Positions 51,317 to 58,969 of a stretch of DNA of 64,000 nucleotides are shown here, in pieces (positions within the stretch are counted from its first letter, which is position 1; every line of letters begins with the position of its first letter). The stretch covers positions 1 to 64,000 of the forward strand of contig NZ_JABWCS010000217.1 in NCBI RefSeq assembly GCF_013359945.1, written 5' to 3'. Origin of the DNA: Paenibacillus agri. GTDB taxonomy: Bacteria; Bacillota; Bacilli; Paenibacillales; Paenibacillaceae. The translations under genes were made by a program, and so were the position numbers. Below the pieces are notes generated by a model that was not told the origin of the DNA, did not search any database, and saw only the letters and a program-made list of their open reading frames with translations.

Positions 51317-51494
51317 GGATGAGATTGTCCCCCTTCTGGCATTCCTGCTGCTCCTGATTAGGATGGATAAGAGGGGTTCATCTTATGCATCCCCAATTAA
51401 GAGATCGACCTCATCCCTATTCTTTATACGCCTTAGCCCATCGTCTATACTTGAACTATAGATGAATCTGCTGCCAAGCCAAGGAGGGATACAT

Positions 51495-52598
51495 ATGAAT
51501 CTAACGGAAAAGGTAAAAAATCTCCCCTTAACCCCCGGCGTATATCTAATGAAAGACAGTCTGGGAAATATTATTTATGTCGGCAAGGCCAAGGCCTTGA
51601 AGAGGCGGGTTCAGTCCTATTTTCAAGACTCCAAATCCCATTCGCCCAAGGTCAAACGTCTCGTCAAAAACATTAAAGATCTGGACTATACACTGACGGA
51701 TACCGAATTCGAAGCCTTTATGCTGGAGTGCAAATTAATCAAGGAGCTTAAGCCGCCTTATAATAGAAAGATGAAAAATCCCCTCGCCTACACCTATATT
51801 GTCATCCAAACTGACAGTAACCGGCGGAGGATTGAAGTATCCTATGACCCCGGGGACGGTGCCGAACAAGGCGATCGACGATTGTTATTTGGCCCTTACA
51901 CAAGCCGAAGCACTGTGGAGCGGGCGGTACAGGGAGTCCTGGAAGGCTACAGCATTCTCTGCAGCAATCCCCACTCCAAAAAAGCTTCGCTCTGCCTCAA
52001 CCACTCCCTGGGCTTGTGTATCGGGATGTGCGCTGGCGGGGAAGCCCTGGTCACATACAACGGCATTATGGACCGCTTTGTTGCCCTCTTGGACGGGACA
52101 GACATGAGCATTCTGGAAGGTATGGAACAGCGAATGGCGGATGCTGCGGAGAATTATAATTACGAAGCCGCAGCCAAATACCGCGATTATATTGGGGCAG
52201 TACGCTCCCTGCTGCAGAAAGAGAAGGTCATTGAGTTTGCGGGAGCAAATCAGCGGATTGCGATGGTTGAACCCATGAACGACCGGACACTCAAGCTATT
52301 GTTGCTGCAGGGCAACCGTATTCTTTTTCAAACCAAGCTTGAATCAGAGGATTTCAGTAACGCCAGTCTGCAGGCAGAGATTACGACAATCATCAGAGAT
52401 AACTTTCGGAGCAGTCCACTTCAGCGATCGGCTGACATCAGCAGGCATGAGATTGATGAGGCCCAGATTATATATAGTTATCTTAAGGGCAACTCGTGTA
52501 GCCACATGATTATTCGCGATGAGTGGCTTACCCCTGAGAACGACGCGGCCATAAACGATGCTGTGCGTGAGATGCTGCTAAACTGTTATGCCATTTGA
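51495..52598 (+). CDS. UvrC N-terminal-half homologue (Cho-like nuclease)
   Basis: The protein has 367 residues from the ATG at 51495, seven bases after AAGGAGGG; an upstream in-frame ATG at 51462 has no site. The GIY-YIG nuclease (about 15-95) reads LTPGVYLMKDSLGNIIYVGK, with KALKRRVQSYF and the catalytic Glu in FEAFMLECKLIKELKPPYN. A UvrB/C-interaction motif follows (AENYNYEAAAKYRDYI). The C-terminal RNase H nuclease and HhH domains of full UvrC (about 600 residues) are absent, as in E. coli Cho, which makes the 3' incision. It is probably a back-up excision nuclease. Confidence 0.85.
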   Translation: MNLTEKVKNLPLTPGVYLMKDSLGNIIYVGKAKALKRRVQSYFQDSKSHSPKVKRLVKNIKDLDYTLTDTEFEAFMLECKLIKELKPPYNRKMKNPLAYTYIVIQTDSNRRRIEVSYDPGDGAEQGDRRLLFGPYTSRSTVERAVQGVLEGYSILCSNPHSKKASLCLNHSLGLCIGMCAGGEALVTYNGIMDRFVALLDGTDMSILEGMEQRMADAAENYNYEAAAKYRDYIGAVRSLLQKEKVIEFAGANQRIAMVEPMNDRTLKLLLLQGNRILFQTKLESEDFSNASLQAEITTIIRDNFRSSPLQRSADISRHEIDEAQIIYSYLKGNSCSHMIIRDEWLTPENDAAINDAVREMLLNCYAI

Positions 52599-52722
52599 AT
52601 AGCCGCTGAGGTACTCCCCAGTTCCACAACAAAACCAACATTCCCTTTCGCGTAGGAACACCCCCGTGTCTGTGAGACAAGCTGGAATTCCTGGAAAGAT
52701 TGCTGGTTTGTGATGATTCTCT

Positions 52723-52759
52723 AAAAAAGCACTCTGTTCTCCATGAGAAACAGAATGCT
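52723..52759 (-). terminator. Intrinsic terminator of the PhnA-like gene
   Basis: On the minus strand AGCATTCTGTTTCTC pairs with GAGAACAGAGTGCT (one mismatch) and is followed by six T. Confidence 0.88.
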
Positions 52760-52775
52760 TGCTGCCAGGCTTAAA

Positions 52776-53120
52776 CTATACTTTTTTGACAAATTCTGAT
52801 TTCAGCTTCATCGCGCCAAAACCGTCGATTTTGCAATCAATATCATGATCGCCTTCCACCAGGCGAATGTTCTTGACTCTTGTGCCTATTTTGACAACGA
52901 GGGAGCTTCCTTTCACCTTGAGATCCTTAATCACAGTTACGGTATCGCCATCACTGAGCACATTTCCATTGGCATCCTTGATGACCTTCGCTTCTTCGCT
53001 GTCATGCTCGGCTTCTGCTCCCGGGGACCATTCATGGCCGCACTCCGGGCAGACCAGCATTCCTCGATCTTCATAAGCGTATTCCGATTGGCATTCCGGG
53101 CAGTTTGGTAAAGTAGACAT
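52776..53120 (-). CDS. PhnA/YjdM-type zinc-ribbon protein
   Basis: The protein has 114 residues. The N-terminal zinc ribbon is CPEC (8-11) and CPEC (24-27). The C-terminal PhnA domain includes DANGNVLSDGDTVTVIKDLK, VKIGTRVKNIRL and GDHDIDCKIDGFGAMKLKSE. Despite the name, the family is not needed for phosphonate breakdown and its role is unclear. It is a single-gene unit on the minus strand, downstream of the clamp gene. Confidence 0.9.
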   Translation of the reverse strand: MSTLPNCPECQSEYAYEDRGMLVCPECGHEWSPGAEAEHDSEEAKVIKDANGNVLSDGDTVTVIKDLKVKGSSLVVKIGTRVKNIRLVEGDHDIDCKIDGFGAMKLKSEFVKKV

Positions 53121-53209
53121 GAATTCTTAAACTCCATTCGATAAATTGATAGTCGTACCATACAAGTATAGGGGAAGTTGGGAGAGGGTTCCACTATATA
53201 TGGCTATTA

Positions 53210-54337
53210 TCAGTTGGCGGTCCTTACAGGCGTAATCAGAAATAGCATAGATGCAGAGAGGTCTTGCGGCAAAATAACAAGCGGCCCCATGATTCCCGTA
53301 AATCTGAATCTGACATCCTCACAATCTATACAACGAAGAATATCGAGGAGGAAGGTCGCATTCAAGGAAATCCTGAAATCCTCGCCGTTCTTTTCTAATA
53401 GAGCAACCTGATCCAGAACATCCCCTATCTCCGCCGTTTGCGACAATAGCTCCAGACTGCCCCCCGAAACAACCAGCCTAATAATACTCCCCGAAGCCAA
53501 CACAGACACGCGCTCCACCGCCTGCAATAGAGATACCGTCTTCACCGTGAGTTCGGATGAAAAAGACTGTGGAATTAGCTTCTCTACAGATGGATAGGCC
53601 CCCTCAAGGAGAGCGGACTGCACCTGCAGTTCTTTTGACGTAAATTGGATCTGGTTAGTCCCCACTTCAATAACGGTCGTCCCCTGCTCGTCCTTCAGCA
53701 TTTTGGATACTTCATAGAGATTGACGCCCGGGATAACGCCCTGGACATGAATAGCAGCAGATTGTTCCACAGTCAGTGTACGTAGGGCGAGACGCACGCC
53801 ATCAGTAGCGATTAAACGCAGCACTTCATTCTTCCATTCAAAAAATACTCCCGTCAGGATTGGCCTAGTCTCGGAGGTGGAGACCGCAGAAGCTACCTGC
53901 CTAACAGCTGATTTTAGCACAGCATTATTAATGCTAAAGCTTGCTACCTTGTGACGATCTGTCTTCTGAATCGTAGGGAACTCTGTAGAATCCATTCCGC
54001 ACAACCGGATATGTGCATCTCCTGAAGAAAGGAGCAGTATCCACTGCTCTGTAGTCTCCAATCTGATGGACCCCGGTTCGAGCTTGCGGACGAGCTCATA
54101 TAAATACCGTGCAGGTACAACAATGGCACCGTCCTCTTGTTCCGGCGTGGAGCTAGTGGTCAGAGAAATTCTGTATTCTATGGTCATGTTCGTGTTACTT
54201 GTAGTAAAGATCAGGGCATCCTGATCCTTCCGAATGCTAACCCCTGACAGGATAGGGATGAGATGATTTACCGAAACGGCCTTTAGCACATGCTGGAGCG
54301 CATGCAGAAGAGATTCCTTAGTTACACTGACCCGCAT
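53210..54337 (-). CDS. DNA polymerase III beta subunit (sliding clamp) paralogue
   Basis: Ring-forming processivity clamp; 375 residues with three repeated clamp domains. It begins MRVSVTKESLLHALQHVLKA. The central domain includes SETRPILTGVFFEWKNEVLRLIATDGVRLALR, which starts at SETRPILTGV and matches the canonical clamp. The end (LFLITPVRTAN) corresponds to the usual YLxxPxRxx. The hydrophobic peptide-binding pocket therefore appears kept. The main dnaN is normally beside dnaA, recF and gyrB; none is here, so this is an accessory copy. It lies 24 bases after a ribbon-helix-helix gene, likely one operon. Confidence 0.9.
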   Translation of the reverse strand: MRVSVTKESLLHALQHVLKAVSVNHLIPILSGVSIRKDQDALIFTTSNTNMTIEYRISLTTSSTPEQEDGAIVVPARYLYELVRKLEPGSIRLETTEQWILLLSSGDAHIRLCGMDSTEFPTIQKTDRHKVASFSINNAVLKSAVRQVASAVSTSETRPILTGVFFEWKNEVLRLIATDGVRLALRTLTVEQSAAIHVQGVIPGVNLYEVSKMLKDEQGTTVIEVGTNQIQFTSKELQVQSALLEGAYPSVEKLIPQSFSSELTVKTVSLLQAVERVSVLASGSIIRLVVSGGSLELLSQTAEIGDVLDQVALLEKNGEDFRISLNATFLLDILRCIDCEDVRFRFTGIMGPLVILPQDLSASMLFLITPVRTAN

Positions 54338-54361
54338 AGATGACCCTGCCTCCCGATTACA

Positions 54362-54598
54362 CTAATTCGAATAATAAGCTTCAATCATCTTGCGGATGAG
54401 CTCCGAACGGGACACTTCATCATCAGCACATTGCTCCTCAAGCTTGTTCCATAGTTCCTCCGTTAAGGTTAAGGAGACCTTCTTGGTCACTCCGATTCCC
54501 TTTCTACCCGCTCCTTCACGAAGTCCCCCTCGGGTGAATACAAAACCAAGCTGCCCCTCCTTATTAGCGACATCCACTTTAATCTTCTTGTTGTCCAT
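54362..54598 (-). CDS. Ribbon-helix-helix DNA-binding protein
   Basis: The protein has 78 residues. The RHH core is TKKVSLTLTEELWNKLEEQC followed by VSRSELIRKMIEAYY, the CopG/Arc pattern. An N-terminal extension carries GGLREGAGRKG, a basic Gly-rich block also seen in plasmid and phage RHH proteins. GGTGAT is 3 bases from the ATG. It is probably an autoregulator of the operon with the clamp paralogue; an inverted repeat lies just upstream. Confidence 0.82.
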   Translation of the reverse strand: MDNKKIKVDVANKEGQLGFVFTRGGLREGAGRKGIGVTKKVSLTLTEELWNKLEEQCADDEVSRSELIRKMIEAYYSN

Positions 54599-54620
54599 AT
54601 GATCACCATTTCACTTTTTT

Positions 54621-54659
54621 GAATTAGGTTACCTATATCAATATTACATTAACTAATTC
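54621..54659 (-). repeat. Inverted repeat upstream of the RHH gene
   Basis: GAATTAGGTT (54621-54630) and AACTAATTC (54651-54659) are inverted copies with one extra base, about 30 bp apart, in the likely promoter region. It is a candidate RHH operator. Confidence 0.45.
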
Positions 54660-54732
54660 TACCATATGGAGATATCTGCTGACAATATTTTGAACATAAC
54701 TATATTTCAGAAGGCTAGCTCCTAACAAAAGA

Positions 54733-54780
54733 AACAAAAAAACTGACCCGGCAAGCCAAAGCTCGCATACGGTCAGTTAT
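54733..54780 (-). terminator. Intrinsic terminator of the STAND regulator gene
   Basis: On the minus strand AACTGACCGTA pairs with CCGGGTCAGTT through an imperfect long stem, followed by seven T. Confidence 0.85.
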
Positions 54781-54861
54781 GTTATTCATTATTGGCTGTA
54801 AAATAGAGTGTTAATTGGCTTGGAATCACGCGATCTGCATGAATTCCTATAAGAGAATAGG

Positions 54862-56787
54862 TTAAGCCGTATAAGTATCCCCGCTGCCTTGGGCTGACAT
54901 CAACAACTCTTTACCTTTCAGAGCCTTGTTCAACGCCTTCAGGTTGTCATGATCATTGGCAGCCGGCAGCAATCTGGACAGCCACAGCAATCCCTCGCTC
55001 CAATTGCCTTCCAGAGACCAGAACTCGCACAGGGCGCCGGCAATCCGCAGTCCCGTTCCCTCGGGATCGTCTTGCGAATACGCCCATTGCAGAGCGGCAC
55101 GCAAATTATCGTACTCGGCCCTGATCTTCGCAAGCGCAATGGAGGTATTGCCCTCTTTGACTTCCTGCTCTATCTCTTCAATAAAACGGGCAAAATACTC
55201 CGCATGAAGCCGGTAAATATGTTCTTTATCTGCACCGTGCACCCTGTGGCATTCCAGTTGGCAGGATTCCAGCTTTTCCTGTGTGTATTGCTTCACCGGG
55301 GCCAGCAGAGCATAGGTCATCCGGTCCGAGGACGTGGAGCTATGCATGGAAACTAAGGATTTATTGACCAGATTGGCGAAAAGATCTAAAATCTCATCCT
55401 TCTTAAGCGAGCAAGGCTCCTGATGTCTTGGACGATACACACAGACCTCTTCCACGGTCTCCAGCGTAAATTCGCCCATGAAAACACTTAATAGCCGGAA
55501 TAGCAGCTGTTCCTTCTCGGACAGTAAGGAATAACTCCAGTCCATGGTCGCCTTCAGGGTCTGTTGACGCGGAGTGGCTGTTCTTTTGCCTGTGGTGAGA
55601 AAGCCCAGCAGATCAGTAAGCCGTTCATTGATCTGCTCCAGGGAGAGCACATTCATTCGGGCCGCGGCCAGCTCCAGTGCCAGTGGATTGCCCTCCAGCT
55701 TCCGGCAAATATCACCGACAAGTACAGCCTGCGCTTCTTGAACCTTGAAATGCGGAAGGAGCAAGGTAGCCCGCTCGACGAACAGTTGGACCGATTCATA
55801 CTCCATCAATCGCCCATAGGATAACTCTTGCTCAGGAGGAATACTTAAAGCTCGGACCGGGTAACGGTTCTCTCCCGGCAGGTTCAGCGGTTCCTGACTT
55901 GTGGCCAGAATAACGAGGGCAGGGGCGAACGCCAACAAAGACTCTGCAACCACCGCGCAAGCGTCGATCAGGTGCTCACAATTATCGAAGATAAAGAGCA
56001 TGCTTTTATTCTGAATAGCATCCAGAACCGTCTCCATTGAAGTCCGCCCCTGCCGATCCTCTAGCCCAAGAGTAGACAGCATGTAGACTACGACCAGCTG
56101 TGGATCAGACACCGCTGCAAATTCAAACAACCAAATGCCATCCGGAAAGCTATCCGCCAAGGAGGAGGCAAGATGAAGGGCGAAAGAAGTTTTCCCGCTT
56201 CCACCGGGACCTGTTAAGGTGACCAAGGAGGATTGGCGCAGCAGATCATGGAGCTCGGCAAGCTGCGGTACGCGTCCGACGAAGCTGGAGAGCTGGACCG
56301 GCAGATTGCCCGCGGGGCGCCGCTTGAGTTCGGAGCGTTCAGTCACCCTCACTGCCGAACTTGCCAGGTCAACAGGTATCTGTGTTGTCGCTCCCTTTTG
56401 CTGAATAACAGAATGGTTAGGTGCTGCCTCTCTATCAGCTAAAATCTGTGCAAACCAGTTCTCGTCGAACTCCGGGTAATAACGGTACGTACCGGGACTG
56501 CTATCATATACCTGCTTAACGGATTGCCATAGCAGCCCCGCTTCCTGCCGTTCAGTCCCGGGCAAAAACGCCGCTTCCTCCACATATGCCTGCACCAGCC
56601 TTTGCAAGTTATGTGCACTGGGCAATCTGTCTCCGCCTTCCCACTGTTGAATAGCTCTTGTATCCACGCCAACCCGCAAAGCCAGATCACGCTGGCGTAA
56701 GCTCTTCTTCCGGGACGCAGAGGGTCTGATTCTGAGCATCTTCATAAGCTCTTCCGGCTGCATCAGATCTTGAGTGTTGTGCGACAT
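54862..56787 (-). CDS. HTH-STAND (NB-ARC type) ATPase regulator, C-terminus apparently shortened
   Basis: The protein has 641 residues from the ATG at 56787, eight bases after GGAGGTG; a TTG at 56793 is too close to that site. The N-terminal XRE-type HTH (about 25-60) reads LRQRDLALRVGVDTRAIQQW. A linker leads to the ATPase: LTGPGGSGKTSFALHL (Walker A), SMLFIFDNCEHLID (Walker B), ILATSQEPL (sensor) and GNPLALELAAARM (GxP motif). A winged-helix and helical region follows. Homologues usually continue into a long TPR array; here the protein ends at LLMSAQGSGDTYTA, where the first TPR would begin. It is divergent from an aldo/keto reductase it may control. Confidence 0.82.
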   Translation of the reverse strand: MSHNTQDLMQPEELMKMLRIRPSASRKKSLRQRDLALRVGVDTRAIQQWEGGDRLPSAHNLQRLVQAYVEEAAFLPGTERQEAGLLWQSVKQVYDSSPGTYRYYPEFDENWFAQILADREAAPNHSVIQQKGATTQIPVDLASSAVRVTERSELKRRPAGNLPVQLSSFVGRVPQLAELHDLLRQSSLVTLTGPGGSGKTSFALHLASSLADSFPDGIWLFEFAAVSDPQLVVVYMLSTLGLEDRQGRTSMETVLDAIQNKSMLFIFDNCEHLIDACAVVAESLLAFAPALVILATSQEPLNLPGENRYPVRALSIPPEQELSYGRLMEYESVQLFVERATLLLPHFKVQEAQAVLVGDICRKLEGNPLALELAAARMNVLSLEQINERLTDLLGFLTTGKRTATPRQQTLKATMDWSYSLLSEKEQLLFRLLSVFMGEFTLETVEEVCVYRPRHQEPCSLKKDEILDLFANLVNKSLVSMHSSTSSDRMTYALLAPVKQYTQEKLESCQLECHRVHGADKEHIYRLHAEYFARFIEEIEQEVKEGNTSIALAKIRAEYDNLRAALQWAYSQDDPEGTGLRIAGALCEFWSLEGNWSEGLLWLSRLLPAANDHDNLKALNKALKGKELLMSAQGSGDTYTA

Positions 56788-56855
56788 AGGCAATGCACCT
56801 CCCTAGGTGGCTTCAAAGGACAGAAATAACTTGTAACATGCATACTAAACACGAA

Positions 56856-56930
56856 CCAACATGAACAGAGCGCACGAACACATGCGTATTCTGCAAAATA
56901 ATAACTCCTGATACAATTTAATCATGTTGG
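56856..56930. promoter_or_regulatory. Divergent control region with inverted CCAACATGA motifs
   Basis: CCAACATGA (56856-56864) recurs inverted as TCATGTTGG (56922-56930). TGATACAAT (extended -10, TACAAT at 56912-56917) for the reductase lies between them. Further CATG words occur at about 56838, 56881 and 56932. These are candidate sites for the divergent HTH-STAND regulator. Confidence 0.5.
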
Positions 56931-56977
56931 AGCATGAATAAGCAATCACCAAAACTCACTAAACAGGGAGGAAAAAT

Positions 56978-57841
56978 ATGAGTCAAAATCAAGTTACCGC
57001 AGAGGCATCCGGCACTTATACCCTAGGAGATTTGCAAGTTAATCGTCTTGGGTTCGGTACGTTGCAACTAAGCGGTCCGGGTGCCTGGGGCCATCCGGCT
57101 GACCCGAAAGAAGCTGTACGCGTCTTGCGACGCGCCGTGGAGCTTGGTGTGAACTTCATTGATACCGCTGACGCGTACGGACCGCTGGTTACGGATGTGC
57201 TAATCAAGGAGGCTCTGCACCCTTATGCAGATGGCCTTATCATCGCTGCCAAAGTAGGGGTTGCCCGGCCAACTCCTCAAGATTGGGTGCCGGTAGGCCG
57301 ACCGGCGTATCTTCGTCAGCAGGTTGAACTGAACCTGCGCCATCTGGGCGTGGAGCGGATTGATCTCTTGCAGCTCCACCGGATTGATCCCCAAGTTCCG
57401 CTGGCCGAGCAACTGGGAGAGCTGGTACGTCTTCAGCAAGAAGGAAAAATTCGGCACATTGGACTTAGCGAAGTGAGCGTTGAGCAGCTGGAGGAAGCCG
57501 GTAAAACCGCAAGCATCGTATCCGTCCAGAACCTCTATAATCTGGCTAACCGGGATGCAGAAGCCGTACTCGATTATACAATCGCCAATCAGATCGCTTT
57601 CATTCCATGGTTCCCGCTTGCGACAGGTGAACTGGGCAAAGCTGGTGGCCCGCTGGATGACCTGGCACAGCGCCTTGGGTCACAACCTGCTCAATTGGCC
57701 CTGGCTTGGCTCCTGAAGCGCGCCGCCAATATTCTCCCCATCCCTGGAACTTCATCCGTAAATCATCTGGAGCAAAATATTGCCGCAGCCGGCCTAGAGT
57801 TAAGCGATGAGGACTTTGACACGCTAACTCATACTGTGTAA
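56978..57841 (+). CDS. Aldo/keto reductase
   Basis: NADPH-dependent carbonyl reductase with a TIM-barrel fold; 287 residues. The catalytic tetrad is visible: Asp62 and Tyr67 in FIDTADAYGP, Lys92 in IIAAKVGV and His134 in LLQLHRID. The cofactor end is ILPIPGTSSVNHLEQN. GGGAGG precedes the ATG. It is divergent from the HTH-STAND gene, a common arrangement for regulators of AKR genes. The physiological substrate is unknown. Confidence 0.93.
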   Translation: MSQNQVTAEASGTYTLGDLQVNRLGFGTLQLSGPGAWGHPADPKEAVRVLRRAVELGVNFIDTADAYGPLVTDVLIKEALHPYADGLIIAAKVGVARPTPQDWVPVGRPAYLRQQVELNLRHLGVERIDLLQLHRIDPQVPLAEQLGELVRLQQEGKIRHIGLSEVSVEQLEEAGKTASIVSVQNLYNLANRDAEAVLDYTIANQIAFIPWFPLATGELGKAGGPLDDLAQRLGSQPAQLALAWLLKRAANILPIPGTSSVNHLEQNIAAAGLELSDEDFDTLTHTV

Positions 57842-57857
57842 CCGCTTAACCGTCTTC

Positions 57858-57887
57858 CCTTCCGCCCTTGAGGCGGGAGGTTTTTTT
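57858..57887 (+). terminator. Intrinsic terminator of the aldo/keto reductase gene
   Basis: CCTTCCGCC pairs with GGCGGGAGG (one mismatch) around 5 bases, followed by seven T. Confidence 0.9.
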
Positions 57888-57918
57888 AATATCGAGCCAT
57901 CGCCTGTATAGGAGTCTA

Positions 57919-57949
57919 TGCATAAAATGAGCCGGCAACGATCAACCTA
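57919..57949 (+). promoter_or_regulatory. SigG-like forespore promoter of tlp
   Basis: TGCATA (57919-57924) and CAACCTA (57943-57949) with an 18-bp spacer fit the SigG pattern (gYATR and CAnnnTA). This agrees with late forespore expression of small acid-soluble proteins. Confidence 0.6.
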
Positions 57950-58004
57950 CTTGTTAGCTCCCAAGTCAGTCGGGTGCTTCAATGATCAGGAGGCGATCTA
58001 AGCA

Positions 58005-58229
58005 ATGGCAAAGCCAGATAATCGGGCAGATAATGTAGAACATTTGCAGCAAAGCATCCAGAATACGCAAGAGAACCTGCAGGAAGCTGAAGGCTACCTG
58101 AACGAATTCTCTTCAGAGCTGGACAGCAAGGAACGAGCTCAGATTGAGGACAAAAATGCACGCCGCAAACAGAGCATTCGCAGCTTCAAGGAAGAAGTCA
58201 AAGACGAAGCTGCTCATGCCGAGGAATAG
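58005..58229 (+). CDS. tlp: Small acid-soluble spore protein Tlp
   Basis: Spore-core protein made in the forespore. It has 74 residues and begins MAKPDNRADNVEHLQQSIQN, which matches the Tlp family start (MAKPDxRxDNVExLQ), with an all-helical Glu/Lys-rich body and KNARRKQSIRSFKEEVKDEA near the end. GGAGG is about 12 bases before the ATG. A SigG-like promoter and a strong terminator make it a single-gene unit. It marks the organism as an endospore former. Confidence 0.92.
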   Translation: MAKPDNRADNVEHLQQSIQNTQENLQEAEGYLNEFSSELDSKERAQIEDKNARRKQSIRSFKEEVKDEAAHAEE

Positions 58230-58234
58230 AGAAG

Positions 58235-58260
58235 GACGCCCGCTGAGGGCGTCTTTTTTT
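58235..58260 (+). terminator. Intrinsic terminator of tlp
   Basis: GACGCCC pairs with GGGCGTC around a 5-base loop, followed by seven T. Confidence 0.92.
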
Positions 58261-58308
58261 AATGAAAAAGGGATCTATATAAGTCGAACAAAAGAAATTA
58301 ACAACTAG

Positions 58309-58512
58309 CTAAGATAAGCGAACGGGACGTTTGCGGCTGTGTAAGCGCAAAGCGCTCGCCTGAAAGCTTTCCATAGGAAAGCTAGTACCGTAACATAGAC
58401 CGTCGATAACAAAACCTATAATCCATGGCTGTTCAAATCCAGCGATATCACTAGAAGCGGTATATTCCCCTTCACCAATCGTCTTAACAATGAAAAAGAG
58501 GGACCTCCTCAA
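58309..58512 (-). CDS. Doubtful short reading frame (67 codons)
   Basis: The frame opens with TTG AGG AGG, which is itself a ribosome-binding sequence (GAGGAGGT). A real start would therefore lie about 11 bases further, where only ATT (non-standard) is in frame. The product would read VKTIGEGEYTASSDIAGFEQ near its start, with even codon use but no family I know. It could be a remnant or a leader peptide. I list it only because the surrounding 740 bases have no other gene. Confidence 0.2.
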   Translation of the reverse strand: MRRSLFFIVKTIGEGEYTASSDIAGFEQPWIIGFVIDGLCYGTSFPMESFQASALRLHSRKRPVRLS

Positions 58513-58518
58513 CTAAGA

Positions 58519-58693
58519 GCATTTTTGTACCTTATTTTTCCTCAATATAGGTAAATGAGGGACATAAGGGCATTATTGTATCTTATTTTTCGAAAAATCA
58601 TGTTGAGCCGGGGCTTCTGGAAGAATTAAGGTACAATATTGCACTTAATCTTCACTAACCCCTTGCTGCTGAGGAATTAAGGTACGAAAATGC
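58519..58693. repeat. Four copies of a 20-22 bp repeat, two in each orientation
   Basis: Direct copies: GCATTTTTGTACCTTATTTT (58519-58538) and GCATTATTGTATCTTATTTT (58570-58589). Inverted copies: GAATTAAGGTACAATATTGC (58623-58642) and GAATTAAGGTACGAAAATGC (58674-58693). The core is TGTACCTTA or its complement. The first and second pairs can form two long imperfect hairpins. Nothing else is seen between about 58700 and 58930 except a -10 (TATAAT, 58939-58944) for ada. Confidence 0.75.
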
Positions 58694-58969
58694 CGTTAAT
58701 TGCTGTCGATGCCGGAAATTGCACTTCTATACTACCTATATAAGCTCACTTTTCTTGATTACGTTTGTTTTTAATGCGTTCTATATAGAAGTCCTTTCAC
58801 AATCCAGTAATCGGGTTCTAACAGCGATCGTAAGAACCGTCGAACCTGTAACGGCCTCATGCAGCGTAAACCACTAATTTTTACTATGCTCCCAATATTG
58901 ATGCCTGAATTTCGGCGATGCCCTCCGCAGGAAGATATTATAATGAGAACAACATTGAAAGGTTAGGAC

